DNA from: Pseudomonas profundi
GTDB lineage: Bacteria; Pseudomonadota; Gammaproteobacteria; Pseudomonadales; Pseudomonadaceae
Direction: 5' to 3'
Assembly (NCBI RefSeq): GCF_008638305.1
Contig: NZ_VTPZ01000005.1
Location: forward strand, 201,444-265,443
Length of the DNA: 64,000 nucleotides
Positions 7,871 to 18,005 of the stretch are shown here, piece by piece. The stretch's first letter is position 1; each line of letters begins with the position of its first letter. The position numbers were made by a program, and so were the translations under genes. The notes beneath the pieces were generated by a model. The model saw nothing but the letters and a program-made list of their open reading frames with translations, searched no databases and was not told where the DNA came from.

Positions 7871-8701
7871 CTACATGCCGCCGCGCCCCGACTGCTCGAA
7901 GAAGGCGCGCATTGCCACCAGCGAAGGCGTGTGACTGCCAAAGCCGCCATCTGCTACCAGCGTAGTACCGGTCACAAACGATGACTCGTCGCAGGCGAGA
8001 AAGGCCACCACATCAGCAATCTGCCGCGGGGTGCCCAGCTCCTGCGTCAGGTGATTGTCACGCAGAATACTCAGCAGCTCGGGCGGCATGGAACCGTGGG
8101 CATTTTCCGCAGGCGCCAGACCAATCTGCACCGCATTGCCGCGCACACCCAGCTTGCCATACTGCGCTGCTACCAGCTTGGGCAGCATATTCAACGCAGC
8201 CTTGGTTGACGCGTAACCGGTCAGGGACAGATCTCCCTGGGCGCCCAGTCCGGAGGTGGCAAAGATTACCGAGCCTTTGCCCTGTTTCAGCATCACCGGA
8301 ATGACATGCTTGGAACACAGCACGGCGCCGCGCAAATTCACCGCAATGGCGCGATCAAAGGCGTCCATGTCCAAGTTGCAGATATCGCGGTCCTTCTGGC
8401 GCTGGCTCACATCCAGCACGGCGGCATTGTTGTGCAGCACGTCGATACGGCCGAACCGGTTCATCACCTGCTCGACCATCGCCTTGACGTCGTCTTCGCT
8501 GGATACATCGGTGCGTATGGCAATGGCCTGGCCACCGGCCGATTCGATCTCTGCCGCCACACTGGCCGCTGCTTCCTGATTGATATCGACGATCGCGATG
8601 GCGGCACCATGGGAGGCCAGTACCCGCGCGCACTCGGCGCCCAGACCACCACCAGCGCCGGTGATGATGGCTACACGATCCTTGAGCTTGTCTGTTGTCA
8701 T
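7871..8701 (-). CDS. SDR family NAD(P)-dependent oxidoreductase
   Basis: This is a 276-residue classical SDR. GAGGGLG at 15-21 binds the dinucleotide, an Asp in IVDINQE after the second strand suggests NAD preference, HNNAA replaces NNAG, and YASTK provides Tyr and Lys. The tail FVTGTTLVADGG is standard. I start it at 8701, where AAGAGAAC lies upstream; the longer reading to 8776 would run towards the crotonase gene and has no ribosome site. It is the last gene of a leftward unit with the crotonase and VOC genes, which suggests 3-hydroxyacyl-CoA or alcohol oxidation (inference). Confidence 0.88.
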   Translation of the reverse strand: MTTDKLKDRVAIITGAGGGLGAECARVLASHGAAIAIVDINQEAAASVAAEIESAGGQAIAIRTDVSSEDDVKAMVEQVMNRFGRIDVLHNNAAVLDVSQRQKDRDICNLDMDAFDRAIAVNLRGAVLCSKHVIPVMLKQGKGSVIFATSGLGAQGDLSLTGYASTKAALNMLPKLVAAQYGKLGVRGNAVQIGLAPAENAHGSMPPELLSILRDNHLTQELGTPRQIADVVAFLACDESSFVTGTTLVADGGFGSHTPSLVAMRAFFEQSGRGGM

Positions 8702-8738
8702 TTTAGTGTTCTCTTGTCTTGATACGAGATGATCGGTT

Positions 8739-9551
8739 TCACTCACCAGTGAACTGCGGCGCACGACGCTCGGCAAATGCCAGAGCAGCCTCCTTTGCGT
8801 CCTTGGTGGTGGCCAACAACGAAAACAGGTCCAGTTCCAGATCCAGCCCTTTCTTCAGGTCGACTTCCGAGGCAGCCCGCGCGGCTCTTTTTGCATACAC
8901 CGAAGCCATAGGAGATTTGCCAGCGATCTGCAATGCCAGCGCCGACACTTCCTCAAGCAAGGTTTCGGCGCTTTTAGCGACACGCGATACCAGGCCGATC
9001 TGCCGCGCCCTTTCGGCGTCCAGGCGTTCACCCGTCAGCAGCAGATCAAGCGCATGACCTGGCGCCACCACCCGGCACAAGCGCTGCGTACCGCCGCCGC
9101 CCGGGATCAATCCCAGGCCGGTTTCCGGCAGCGCCAGCACCGCATTGGGCGAAGCAAAGCGGATATCACAGGCTAGCGCCAGTTCCAGACCGCCGCCCAT
9201 GCAGTAGCCGTGAATGGCGACGATGACCGGCTTGCTTATCGCATCGATAGCTTCGATCCAGCGGGCGCCCTCCATTCGTTTACGCACCTGGATGGAGGTC
9301 TCGACTCCGCGCTTTTCCTTGATGTCCGCCCCGGCACACAAGCCCCGTTCGCCCTCACCGCGAATCACGATGACGTGAATTCTGTCGTTCTTCTCCAGCC
9401 GTTCGAGGGCCGCTGGTACACCAACGCGGATTGCATCGTTGATGGCATTGATCTGGCCGGGACGGGTGAGTACCACCCAGCCCACGGCCCCGTCGCAATG
9501 CATCTGCACTGCTTCATTGATTACTTCGGGCAGGCTTTCCTCAATGCTCAT
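8739..9551 (-). CDS. Enoyl-CoA hydratase/isomerase family protein (crotonase)
   Basis: This 270-residue crotonase-fold protein keeps both catalytic glutamates of true hydratases: Glu123 in GGGLELALACD and Glu143 in LPETGLGLIPGGGG. The oxyanion-hole segments are LCAGADIKE (71-79) and CMGGGLEL (117-124). Hydration of a 2-enoyl-CoA is therefore credible. It is one base from the VOC gene upstream and 37 bases from the SDR downstream, all leftward, so the three are one transcription unit. This points to beta-oxidation-like processing of a CoA ester. Confidence 0.9.
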   Translation of the reverse strand: MSIEESLPEVINEAVQMHCDGAVGWVVLTRPGQINAINDAIRVGVPAALERLEKNDRIHVIVIRGEGERGLCAGADIKEKRGVETSIQVRKRMEGARWIEAIDAISKPVIVAIHGYCMGGGLELALACDIRFASPNAVLALPETGLGLIPGGGGTQRLCRVVAPGHALDLLLTGERLDAERARQIGLVSRVAKSAETLLEEVSALALQIAGKSPMASVYAKRAARAASEVDLKKGLDLELDLFSLLATTKDAKEAALAFAERRAPQFTGE

Positions 9552-9552
9552 G

Positions 9553-10518
9553 TCAGCACTCCTCGAACTCGAACAATTGGCCTCTGAGCTCAGACGGATC
9601 GATCCTGATCAGTGCCTTGCCACCCACCGCATCGCTGGACTCGATCCAGCTGAACGCCGTGCCCCGCGCGCGCAGATCTTCAGCCTTGGCGGCCAGATCG
9701 TTTACTGCGATGCGGATGTAATAGGGGCCGGGACCCCAGCTGTTGAGGTACAGACCCGCTTCACTGTTCCAGCGGGTCGCTTCGATGATGTCCAGCGTGG
9801 CGCTGTTGGCCAGGCTGAAGCCCATGCGCGCGCGGCGATAACCTTCGCCCTCGATCAGCTCAATCGGACCGGAGGGCTCCCAATCGAGATTGGCAGAGCA
9901 ACGGCGAAGTGTCTCGTTCAGGTCGCGCACCAGATAGCCGCGGGCGGAAACACGCACCATATCGCCGGGCTTGGAATCACGTGGCTGCGGAGCGGGGACC
10001 GAGAACGTATCGGCAGGCATCTGCAGCGGCTCCATTGGCATGACTTCGATACACAGTCCGCCATCGACGATGGGATCGTAGACCGGCTTTTCTGGCGACG
10101 CTCCTAACCACAGACGGTCGAAGGGCATGTCTGGCGTGCGTTGCGCCATTCGGAACGGTAGACGCCGACGCATCAGTTTCGCTACCAGGGCATCGAACTT
10201 GTCCCCGTGCAGGGACAGCACAATGGAGTGCGTCAGCATCGGACGATGCCGGCCCTGATACTCCTTCAGGCTTTCCAGGAAATCATGGAACATCGGATCA
10301 CCCGGGTTGGGGCGGTCCAGATGCCACTGCGGCTCGACCCGGGTCGGCGACACGGCCAGTGATTTGTGCACCCGCAGGAAATGGGCGATATAGGGATGGT
10401 CATCAAAGGCCTGGCGCCAGCGCTCGTGCTTGTGGATGCCCAGCTTGTCCACCAGCAATTCGGTCATTCCATCCGGGTCTGGCACCATCATGTCGGCGCT
10501 CATCAGTAATTCGAACAT
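9553..10518 (-). CDS. Two-domain VOC-like protein of unknown function
   Basis: This 321-residue protein has weak resemblance to the vicinal-oxygen-chelate fold in two halves. The C-terminal half (about 230-320) has the typical ending YYIRIAVNDLAAKAEDLRARG then ALIRIDPSELRGQLFEFEE. I chose the second ATG (10518) because GGAG lies 6 bases upstream of it, whereas the first ATG at 10530 overlaps that site. It heads the leftward crotonase-SDR unit. A lyase or dioxygenase role on an aromatic or alicyclic intermediate is possible, but I do not recognise the substrate. Confidence 0.65.
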   Translation of the reverse strand: MFELLMSADMMVPDPDGMTELLVDKLGIHKHERWRQAFDDHPYIAHFLRVHKSLAVSPTRVEPQWHLDRPNPGDPMFHDFLESLKEYQGRHRPMLTHSIVLSLHGDKFDALVAKLMRRRLPFRMAQRTPDMPFDRLWLGASPEKPVYDPIVDGGLCIEVMPMEPLQMPADTFSVPAPQPRDSKPGDMVRVSARGYLVRDLNETLRRCSANLDWEPSGPIELIEGEGYRRARMGFSLANSATLDIIEATRWNSEAGLYLNSWGPGPYYIRIAVNDLAAKAEDLRARGTAFSWIESSDAVGGKALIRIDPSELRGQLFEFEEC

Positions 10519-10588
10519 CTTTATCTCCATTTCTTACAGGGGAGCGAAAAAATCTTGTTGTTTGGCAAGCGCTACCTCAAGTAGCGCT

Positions 10589-13102
10589 TCAATGAGTGTC
10601 TACCACCGCCTGCTTTTGAGCTTGAGTAGGCTGCGAGGCAATAGGCACCGGAGCCTCGGCGGGGGACGAAAATCCTCCGCTGCCCTTCTTCCCGGTACCA
10701 AAATCTCTGAGCAGAAAGTGCGACAGTGCCGGAATCAGAATCAGCGCTCCCAGCATGTTCCAGAGGAACATGAAGGTCAGCAGGATGCCCATGTCGGCCT
10801 GGAACTTGATCGGTGACCAGGCCCAGGTGACAACGCCTGCTGCCATCGTCAAACCGATCAGCGCTACTACCCGGCCAGTAAAATCAAGCGAACGACGGTA
10901 GGCCACTGCCAGCGATTCCCCGCGGCCCTGCACGGCAAGCTGGACACTCAGCAGATAGAGCGCGTAATCAACCCCGACTCCGACACCCACCGCCATGACC
11001 GGCAAGGTGGCGACCTTCAGGCCAATCCCCAACCAGACCATCAGCGCCTTGGCAATGATGGTGGTCATGATCAACGGGATCAGCGCAACCAGGGTGGCGC
11101 GAATACTGCGGAAGGTGATCAGACACAACAGAGCGGTAGCGCCGTAAACCGCGAAGTACATGATGATGATGCCTTTCTGTACCTCGATATTGGTTGCCGC
11201 TTCGATGCCCGCGTTGCCGGCAGCCAGCAAGAACTGGACAGGCTGCTCACCGTCGGGCCCGGTTCCGTGCTCCGCGTTGAAATCCTCCACCACGTTCAGC
11301 ACGCGGGTAAGGGTCTCTGCCTTGTGGTCGGTGAGATAGGCGATCAATGGGGTAACCGAGCAGTTCTGGTTGGTGATGCCAGGCGACGAGATCATCGCTG
11401 CGTCGACGGATGCGTTGGTAATCGCCTGATCACGGCTGATAGTCAGCCACTTGCCGCTACCCTCAGCCATTCCCGCGGTCATGAACCGTACTGAGTCGGC
11501 CAGGGAATTGGTGGTCTGCACGCCTTCGGTCTGGCGTAGACGCCATGCCAGCTTATCCATGGTTTGCAAAGGTCCATAAAAGCGGCAGCCGTCTACGTCG
11601 GTCTTCATGATCACCGCAAACTGATCACTGGAAAGACCATAGTTGGCTGAGATAAACGCATTGTCCCGGTTGTATCGTGAATCGGCCCGCAACTCGGGCG
11701 CACCGGGATCCAGATCGCCGATCTTGAGGTCCATCATGACGACCGCACTGACGCCAGTGATCAGCACCGAGACCGCGACGGCAGCGGTAGCCCACTTGCG
11801 CTGGGTGAACAGATCCAGACCCTGCCAGATCTTGCCCTGCCAGCTCTTGTTCTGCTGCTCGGCCGCGTCCTTCTCGATGGCCAGCCTGGCGGCTTTCCTG
11901 CTTACGCCGATATAGGACAGCGCGACGGGAATCAGAATCAACTTGGTGAAAATCAGCACGGTGACACCGATACTGGTGGTCAGCGCGAGGTCCCGAATGA
12001 CCGGAATATCGATGATCGCCAGCACCGCAAACCCGACCACGTTGGTCAGCAGTGCAGTCAAGCCGGTCAGAAACAGCCGTCTGAAGGTATACCGTGCTGC
12101 AACGTATTTATGGGTGCCACGTCCGATATCCTGAAGAATGCCGTTCATCTTCTGGGTGCCATGGGACAGACCAATGGCGAAGATCAGAAACGGAACCAGG
12201 ATTGAATAGGGGTCGAGGTCATAGCCTAGAAGCTGCATCAAACCCAACAGCCAGACCACGCCGGTAATCGCGATACTCACCAGCAGCAGTGTGCTGCGTA
12301 CGCAATGCGTGTAGAGATACACAAACAGCGCAGCAATCGCCACGGAAATCGCAAAGAACAGCATCACGACCTGCAACCCATCGATCAGATCACCGACCAG
12401 CTTGCTGAAACCCACAATATGGATACCGATCTGATCGCTTTCCAACGATCTGATTTGTTCCTCGAGCTGGTCAGAAAATTCGCTGTAATCCAGCGGCTCA
12501 CCCGTTTGCGGATGTGTCTCCAGTAGCGGCGCAACAATCATGCTTGATGCCCTGTCGTTGGCCACCAGGCTGCCTGTCAGACCCGCGCGGGTGACGTTAC
12601 GACGCAGCGCGGTGATGCTGGCGTCGCTGCCGTCATAATCGGATGGCATGACCGCCCCGCCGCTGATGCCGTCTTCGGTGACTTCGCGCCACCGCACGAT
12701 CGGCATCCACAACGAGCGCATCCAGGATCTGTCTATCCCTGGAATCAGATAGAGGGTGTCATTTACTTCCTGCAGAGCTTCCAGATACTCCGGGTCATAA
12801 ATACTGCCCTGCTTGTTGGAGACCACGACCCTGATGTTATTACCAAGCCCGGGTAGTTCACTCTTGTTATCGAGATAGTTCTGAATATAAGGGTTGTTGA
12901 CCGGAATCATTCGCTCGAAACTGGCGTTAACGTCCAGTTTGGTTGCAAAGAATCCCAGTACGATAGTGACTAAAAGACAAGTAACAAGGACCAGAATCCG
13001 ATGGCTGAAAATAATACGCTCAAACAGGCCACCAGAACTTTTGTCAAAGTCCTTGACGTCACGCACGACCGGCATCCCAGCGTTGCTTTTAAGATCGACC
13101 AT
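10589..13102 (-). CDS. RND/MMPL family transporter
   Basis: This 837-residue inner-membrane protein has the RND layout: one helix near the N-terminus, a large periplasmic loop, five helices, then a second loop and six helices, with a cytoplasmic C-terminal tail. GVGVGVDYALYLLSVQ marks the second sterol-sensing/MMPL-like bundle. There is no membrane fusion protein or TolC partner nearby, which fits the hydrophobe/MMPL branch rather than drug efflux. The ATG at 13102 has GGAG 6 bases upstream; ATG 13105 is the alternative. It follows the YCF48, DUF1329 and DUF1302 genes on the same strand, a set that recurs together in Pseudomonas and relatives. Confidence 0.88.
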   Translation of the reverse strand: MVDLKSNAGMPVVRDVKDFDKSSGGLFERIIFSHRILVLVTCLLVTIVLGFFATKLDVNASFERMIPVNNPYIQNYLDNKSELPGLGNNIRVVVSNKQGSIYDPEYLEALQEVNDTLYLIPGIDRSWMRSLWMPIVRWREVTEDGISGGAVMPSDYDGSDASITALRRNVTRAGLTGSLVANDRASSMIVAPLLETHPQTGEPLDYSEFSDQLEEQIRSLESDQIGIHIVGFSKLVGDLIDGLQVVMLFFAISVAIAALFVYLYTHCVRSTLLLVSIAITGVVWLLGLMQLLGYDLDPYSILVPFLIFAIGLSHGTQKMNGILQDIGRGTHKYVAARYTFRRLFLTGLTALLTNVVGFAVLAIIDIPVIRDLALTTSIGVTVLIFTKLILIPVALSYIGVSRKAARLAIEKDAAEQQNKSWQGKIWQGLDLFTQRKWATAAVAVSVLITGVSAVVMMDLKIGDLDPGAPELRADSRYNRDNAFISANYGLSSDQFAVIMKTDVDGCRFYGPLQTMDKLAWRLRQTEGVQTTNSLADSVRFMTAGMAEGSGKWLTISRDQAITNASVDAAMISSPGITNQNCSVTPLIAYLTDHKAETLTRVLNVVEDFNAEHGTGPDGEQPVQFLLAAGNAGIEAATNIEVQKGIIIMYFAVYGATALLCLITFRSIRATLVALIPLIMTTIIAKALMVWLGIGLKVATLPVMAVGVGVGVDYALYLLSVQLAVQGRGESLAVAYRRSLDFTGRVVALIGLTMAAGVVTWAWSPIKFQADMGILLTFMFLWNMLGALILIPALSHFLLRDFGTGKKGSGGFSSPAEAPVPIASQPTQAQKQAVVDTH

Positions 13103-13230
13103 CATCCTCTCCACATATATCAGCTTGCACGGCGGTTTTCTCAACCCAGTGCAACCCGGACATAAACTCGTTTAGACCAACTGTCCTTACCCAAACCTCT
13201 AGCGAGGTGAACGGAAGTGCGGTATGGCTA

Positions 13231-14379
13231 CTATTGAAACTGGCTGATATCTATCTTTCGAAGCCCGGAAAATTGCGCAACGATGAGCGTGCCGGGCGCT
13301 TCCGGTCTGGCCGAGGAATACACCTGCCCGGCATAAGGGACCGACAGAAGATCGGTCTCCAGCGTCGTGGTATCCAGGCGAACCAGCTCACCTCGCTCGC
13401 TCACCAGCAATACCTCTCCGCCGGCGGCGCCATCCAAGGCGTCGATCAGCGTCGCGTTTTGCTGAGTGTCCACATGCTGCCAGTTCTCGCCTCCGTCACG
13501 ACTGACGTAGAGATTGCCCCTCAGACCGTAGGCCATCAGCGCGCCATTACTGATATGCACTCCGAAGAAGGTGCCGGTATAGGGAGTATCAACCTGCACG
13601 AAACGCTGCGCTTCACGGTCCAGCCGCATCAGCAAGCCCTGCTCTCCGCTGATGTAGACCTGATCGCCCTGCATGTCGATGCTGTACAGATGCATACGAC
13701 GGTCGTTCTCGGTATGTTCGGTCCAGGGTTCCCAGGTAGCGCCGTTGTCGGTAGTGCGCAGCAGCATGCCAAAAGCACCCAGCACGAATCCTTCGCCGTT
13801 CTCCCTCACGAATACGTCGAGAAAAGGCGTGGCCATGATGTCGGGATCGGCAGACGTGCTGGTTCCAAGGTCGACTTCCCGGAGCATGCTTTCCGCTTCG
13901 AACTCATCAAGATCCGATACGTTGGCGTAATGTTCCCTGAGAAGAGTGACCAGACTCCGACCGTCCAGCTGCACTTCCCATGAAAATCCACCATCGGTGG
14001 TTGCCAGCAAGACAGAGTCATGGCCGACGGCCCAGCCGTTGAGCTCATTCTGGAAGTACACCTGAACCAGATCGACAGCCACTGGACTCGGGGACTGGGT
14101 CCAGGTTTCGCCATCATCGTCAGATATCATGATCAATCCGCGCAAGCCGACACCCACGAGGTTCTCACCAGCACGGGTGACGGCGAGAGTGGGCTGCGCG
14201 TGCGCGGCGGCCTGAACCAAAGCGGATTGTTGCAACGGGTCATGGAAACCGGTTGGCGATTCCGAAGCTTGCTCCGAAGCCGATACCGTTAACCCGATGC
14301 AGCAAGCCCCTGCCATGGCGAGCAAGGCACCTGGGCGGCGTTTACCAGCAGACCAACTGAACAGACGGGATACATTCAT
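13231..14379 (-). CDS. YCF48-related (BNR-repeat) beta-propeller protein
   Basis: This 382-residue exported protein has a signal segment in the first 41 residues (hydrophobic GALLAMAGACCIGLTVSAS). It has repeated BNR/Asp-box blades such as SDDGETWTQSP, TTDGGFSWEVQ, TTDNGATWEPW and SRDGGENWQHV. YCF48/HCF136-type propellers act as assembly factors in plastids. In proteobacteria they accompany RND exporters and DUF1329/DUF1302 proteins, with no proven role that I know. ATG 14379 follows GAGGA; the reading to 14415 has no ribosome site. It lies between the RND gene and DUF1329 and probably acts in the periplasm with them. Confidence 0.88.
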   Translation of the reverse strand: MNVSRLFSWSAGKRRPGALLAMAGACCIGLTVSASEQASESPTGFHDPLQQSALVQAAAHAQPTLAVTRAGENLVGVGLRGLIMISDDDGETWTQSPSPVAVDLVQVYFQNELNGWAVGHDSVLLATTDGGFSWEVQLDGRSLVTLLREHYANVSDLDEFEAESMLREVDLGTSTSADPDIMATPFLDVFVRENGEGFVLGAFGMLLRTTDNGATWEPWTEHTENDRRMHLYSIDMQGDQVYISGEQGLLMRLDREAQRFVQVDTPYTGTFFGVHISNGALMAYGLRGNLYVSRDGGENWQHVDTQQNATLIDALDGAAGGEVLLVSERGELVRLDTTTLETDLLSVPYAGQVYSSARPEAPGTLIVAQFSGLRKIDISQFQ

Positions 14380-14498
14380 TGTTTTTATCCTCAGTGATCC
14401 CAGGAGCATCCTCATGCGGGATGCACCCGGGTCAACCGGTATGATCGGCAGCGCTTTATCCGTCCTGGAGAACCAGCGTTGCCCTGGTCTGGCTCTGG

Positions 14499-15866
14499 TT
14501 AGCGAACGCTTTCTCGGCCCACGATGGCTTCAGGGTTCAACTCGCGCTCAGAACGAGGCTCCTCGAGTACCTGATAGCCGCCATTGAGCGCATCATTGAT
14601 CAAACCGTACATGCCCTTGTTGAAGTCATAGATAGAGTGCTTGACGACGTAAGGAATATCGTGGTTATAAAGCTGAACGCCACCCAGCATCATTGAACGA
14701 TACAGCTGACCACTCTGGTCCCAGGCGTCATACAGGCCAGCCCCATAGGTGTCTTCGTCCAGGTAGTAGGTCCGCTTGCTGTAGACGTGGCGGTTGCCTT
14801 CCTTGAGCGTCGCTTCCACTTCCCATACACGGTGCAGTTCCCACCGCTCGCATTCGGGGTTGACGTGGGACTCCATCAGCTGGGTGTCAGCATCGCAGTG
14901 AAAATACAACTCGTAGTTGTTGTAAGGAATGTACATCTCCTTTCTACCAACCAGATCGAAGTCAAAGCGGTCCTGCATACCCGAAAACATGAACAGCTCA
15001 TCGAACAATTCCAGCCCGCCCATACTGGCTACGGGGGTATCGTAGGCAAACTCGGGGGCCAATTTGACCCGACGCTGTCCTGGCGTATAGCTCCAGGCAC
15101 GACGTGGTTGCTCGGTCGGATCGAGGAAATCCGTATAGCCGGTCAGCTCACCCGCCCGGCGTGCAGGGGCTTTGGTAACCGAATACACACGGGTGTACAT
15201 CTGCGGATCCCGTTCTTCCAGATCCGTCTGATAGTAAGGACGCTCAACGAAGGTGGCCTGCTCGGAAGCCTTGGTCACGGTGCCGTTGGAGGCCACGATC
15301 CAGCTATTGGATGAGGCGGTAGTGGTACCGTATTGGCCGTCGTTGTAACGGGTCTGCTGGTTCCACATCAGCTCATGCCCGGTTTGTGGAATCGGGAAGG
15401 GTATACCGCCCCGACATTCCGGCTCCAGGGCAAGACCGTCTTTCACGGTTTCACAGGTGGTAGCATTGCGCACGGTGGCGTCGAGAACATTCTGGGGATG
15501 CGCCGCCGTACGATGACTGGGGTAGATATCCATGTAATAGGTGTCTGGATTACGTTTGAGCAATTCGATCTGACCTGCACTCAGCTGATCCGCATACTGC
15601 TCATAGTTACTGGCATCGATACGAAACAGCGGCTCTTCATCCTTGAAGGGATCCGCCCAATAACCGCTACCCGGTTCAAAATCAGCAGGAGCGTCACGAA
15701 GCCCCCCTTCAAAAGGGGGGATAGTGCCAGCTTCATTGCCCGCTTGAATCGCCCCGACCATGGTAAGAGACTCGCCAAGCTTGGAAGCCTCCTGCTCAGG
15801 CACTGCGGCCAGTGAATATGCCGAAATCCCTGTCAAGGCGATGCTTAAGGCAAAATGAAGTTTCAT
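14499..15866 (-). CDS. DUF1329 family protein
   Basis: This 455-residue periplasmic protein has a signal peptide ending near SLAAVPEQEA (about residue 20). DUF1329 markers seen include PPFEGGL early, the run RRVKLAPEFAYDTP, and AWDQSGQLYRSMML with YDFNKGMYGLIND at the end. The family is thought to share a LolA/LolB-like lipid-binding fold, so a shuttle for a hydrophobic molecule between the RND pump and an outer-membrane barrel is a reasonable inference. The start at 15866 follows CGGAGC; it lies 23 bases after the DUF1302 stop. Confidence 0.9.
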   Translation of the reverse strand: MKLHFALSIALTGISAYSLAAVPEQEASKLGESLTMVGAIQAGNEAGTIPPFEGGLRDAPADFEPGSGYWADPFKDEEPLFRIDASNYEQYADQLSAGQIELLKRNPDTYYMDIYPSHRTAAHPQNVLDATVRNATTCETVKDGLALEPECRGGIPFPIPQTGHELMWNQQTRYNDGQYGTTTASSNSWIVASNGTVTKASEQATFVERPYYQTDLEERDPQMYTRVYSVTKAPARRAGELTGYTDFLDPTEQPRRAWSYTPGQRRVKLAPEFAYDTPVASMGGLELFDELFMFSGMQDRFDFDLVGRKEMYIPYNNYELYFHCDADTQLMESHVNPECERWELHRVWEVEATLKEGNRHVYSKRTYYLDEDTYGAGLYDAWDQSGQLYRSMMLGGVQLYNHDIPYVVKHSIYDFNKGMYGLINDALNGGYQVLEEPRSERELNPEAIVGRESVR

Positions 15867-15889
15867 AACGTGCTCCGATATTGTGTTTA

Positions 15890-17560
15890 TTAAAAGGAGG
15901 TCTTGTAGGTCAGCGATACCCAACCGCGGTCAGTACCACCTACTGCCCCGTTGCCATTGACCATTTCTGCGCCGTTGGCATTCAGGGTGTTCTTCTCCTG
16001 AGCTGAAGTATCCGCGTAGCGCAAGGTAAAGTCGTGGCTCTGACGATAGGTCATTTGCGCACCAACAGACCAGGCCAACGCGCCTTCAGATCCGCCACCG
16101 GCAGTGGCCGCGTTACCATGCAAGCCGTAGTTGACGGTCAACGGAACGGATAGATCCCACGACGGCAGGATGGCCAGGTATTGCGGTGTATAGTTCACAG
16201 CTACGGCCGCGTAGTTGCGGGTCGAGCAACCGTCTTCCTTATCTCCAGAGCCTGGAATAGTTGGCGTTCGAAGATCGGTACAGGCTGCGTTACCCTCTCC
16301 TTTATAAAGCTCCTCGTTCTTGGTGACCTTGTCCAGATGACTGAATGCGAGTTCAGCTACCAGCACCGAGTTATTTGCCAGCCAGTTGCGGGGCACACCA
16401 TACACTGCGTTAATCACGGCATGATAGGTGTCACCGCGAGGACCTTCGTTATTGACGGAACTGATGCCTGTGGCGTTCAGTGCGCCATCCTGGCGGTACG
16501 ACACTTCCGCGCCGATGGCTGCAGAACCAATATTGCCTGCGTAGCTGATACCCATCAGTTTCACGTTCCGTGGGTAAACCAGGCGGTACTGGCCAGCCGC
16601 CATATCAATCTGAGGAGACAGCCATGCCTGGTAGTCATCAAATTGACGGTAATAAGCGCCCACCGTTGCGCCTAGATCCTGCAGGTCATAGCGTGCCATG
16701 ACACCCCAGTTGGCATCGTCGCGTCCGAACTTGGAGTCCGCATGACGAAGATTGAAGCCGGGCGCCGCTGGCAGACGGTCTGGACCTTCAAAGAAAGGAT
16801 CGGCTGCGCCGAAATAGGTGCCGCCATACGGAAAGCGGGTGTGATCCCATTCGTAGAAATACTGGCCGGAGATGGACAGGTTATTGGTCACCTGGGCCTT
16901 GGCAGATACCTGCCCGATCGGCAAAAACACTTCTTTGGTTTCAATACCCGGGCTGGTGACGGCTTTCACCGCATCCGTTGGCGCCTGGGAGTAGGACATG
17001 GCGTGGGCGCCAAACAACAGACCCTCACCCCAGTACTGCGTGTGCTGCCCGACTTTTATGTTGACCGGCGTGTTGCCCAGATCGAAGTTGGCCCAGACAA
17101 ACGCATCCAGAATCTCTCCAGATGGACCGTAGACGTAGCGCTCTACTTCCGAGCTGTAGGTGTCGTTGTTATAACTTGTCGAATAACCCGGCACGTTGCT
17201 TTCAACGGTGCGATCACTGTAGGCGTCGTCGTACCATGCAGCCGCGCTGACCCGGGCACCGTAATGCCATTTGTAGGCGAGGTCGATTTCCGTCAGCAGA
17301 TCGAGGCGGTTGGTGACGATGTCGCCTTTATCAAACTTCCCGTTCGACTCGTCAAAGTTGGGGTTATTCATAATCGCGCTGTCCTGGTCCTCCGCGCGGA
17401 TACCCAGGTTATAGCGAACGGTATTGTCCCAGCGCAGCCGAATATCAGGATTTCCGACATCGATTTGCATGGCTGAAGCGCTGCCCGTAGCCGCTAGAAC
17501 TGCAAGAGCCAGCGCACTACGAGCCAAACCGATGTGACCAAATTTGATTTTAGTGTTCAT
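15890..17560 (-). CDS. DUF1302 family outer-membrane protein
   Basis: This 556-residue protein has a signal peptide (cleavage likely after TGSASA, residue 30). The mature start IDVGNPDIRLRWDNTVRYNLGIRAED is the hallmark of DUF1302. Alternating strands and a final aromatic residue (SLTYKTSF) indicate an outer-membrane beta-barrel. It is first in the leftward unit DUF1302-DUF1329-YCF48-RND, with AGGAATACAG before the ATG. The set probably forms an envelope-spanning path for a lipophilic compound; import or export cannot be told from sequence. Confidence 0.9.
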   Translation of the reverse strand: MNTKIKFGHIGLARSALALAVLAATGSASAMQIDVGNPDIRLRWDNTVRYNLGIRAEDQDSAIMNNPNFDESNGKFDKGDIVTNRLDLLTEIDLAYKWHYGARVSAAAWYDDAYSDRTVESNVPGYSTSYNNDTYSSEVERYVYGPSGEILDAFVWANFDLGNTPVNIKVGQHTQYWGEGLLFGAHAMSYSQAPTDAVKAVTSPGIETKEVFLPIGQVSAKAQVTNNLSISGQYFYEWDHTRFPYGGTYFGAADPFFEGPDRLPAAPGFNLRHADSKFGRDDANWGVMARYDLQDLGATVGAYYRQFDDYQAWLSPQIDMAAGQYRLVYPRNVKLMGISYAGNIGSAAIGAEVSYRQDGALNATGISSVNNEGPRGDTYHAVINAVYGVPRNWLANNSVLVAELAFSHLDKVTKNEELYKGEGNAACTDLRTPTIPGSGDKEDGCSTRNYAAVAVNYTPQYLAILPSWDLSVPLTVNYGLHGNAATAGGGSEGALAWSVGAQMTYRQSHDFTLRYADTSAQEKNTLNANGAEMVNGNGAVGGTDRGWVSLTYKTSF

Positions 17561-18005
17561 CTGTATTCCTTGTTTTTATTTTCAGTGGCTAATGAAAATT
17601 TTTCGCGTATCGCTGCAACACCACAAGCCTCTTCAACCACAACACCAGTTGGCTTAGCCTGCCGCGCTCCGTTCAGCGTCTAGCCATCCTAGCGGAAGAC
17701 AATCCGCAATTCCATATTAAGATTTTCATTCTGCATTCAGATTTGAAGATAACAGCGAAATTGGAGCAGATGCAACAGCCATCAAATCTGCTGTAGAACC
17801 CTTGAAACCGCACATTCGCCGTTTTTTGCTTGTAATCAATGGCATAAATTAAACATAAATTTATTTTTTGTTCCATTTGTGTTTCTTTTTTTCGGCGGTT
17901 GTCGGTTTAATAGAAAGCAGGGGCTCGACTGGAAACGCCCTGAAATGGCGCTTCCAGCCGAGGGTAGAGCGTGTATACCCCAACTTCCATCACTACGGAG
18001 AATGT
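17561..18005. other. Divergent intergenic region, no gene seen
   Basis: These 445 bases separate the leftward DUF1302 unit from a rightward SDR gene and must hold both promoters. The stretch 17820-17880 is very AT-rich compared with the flanks. I see no recognisable small gene, riboswitch or clear repeat here. Confidence 0.6.
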
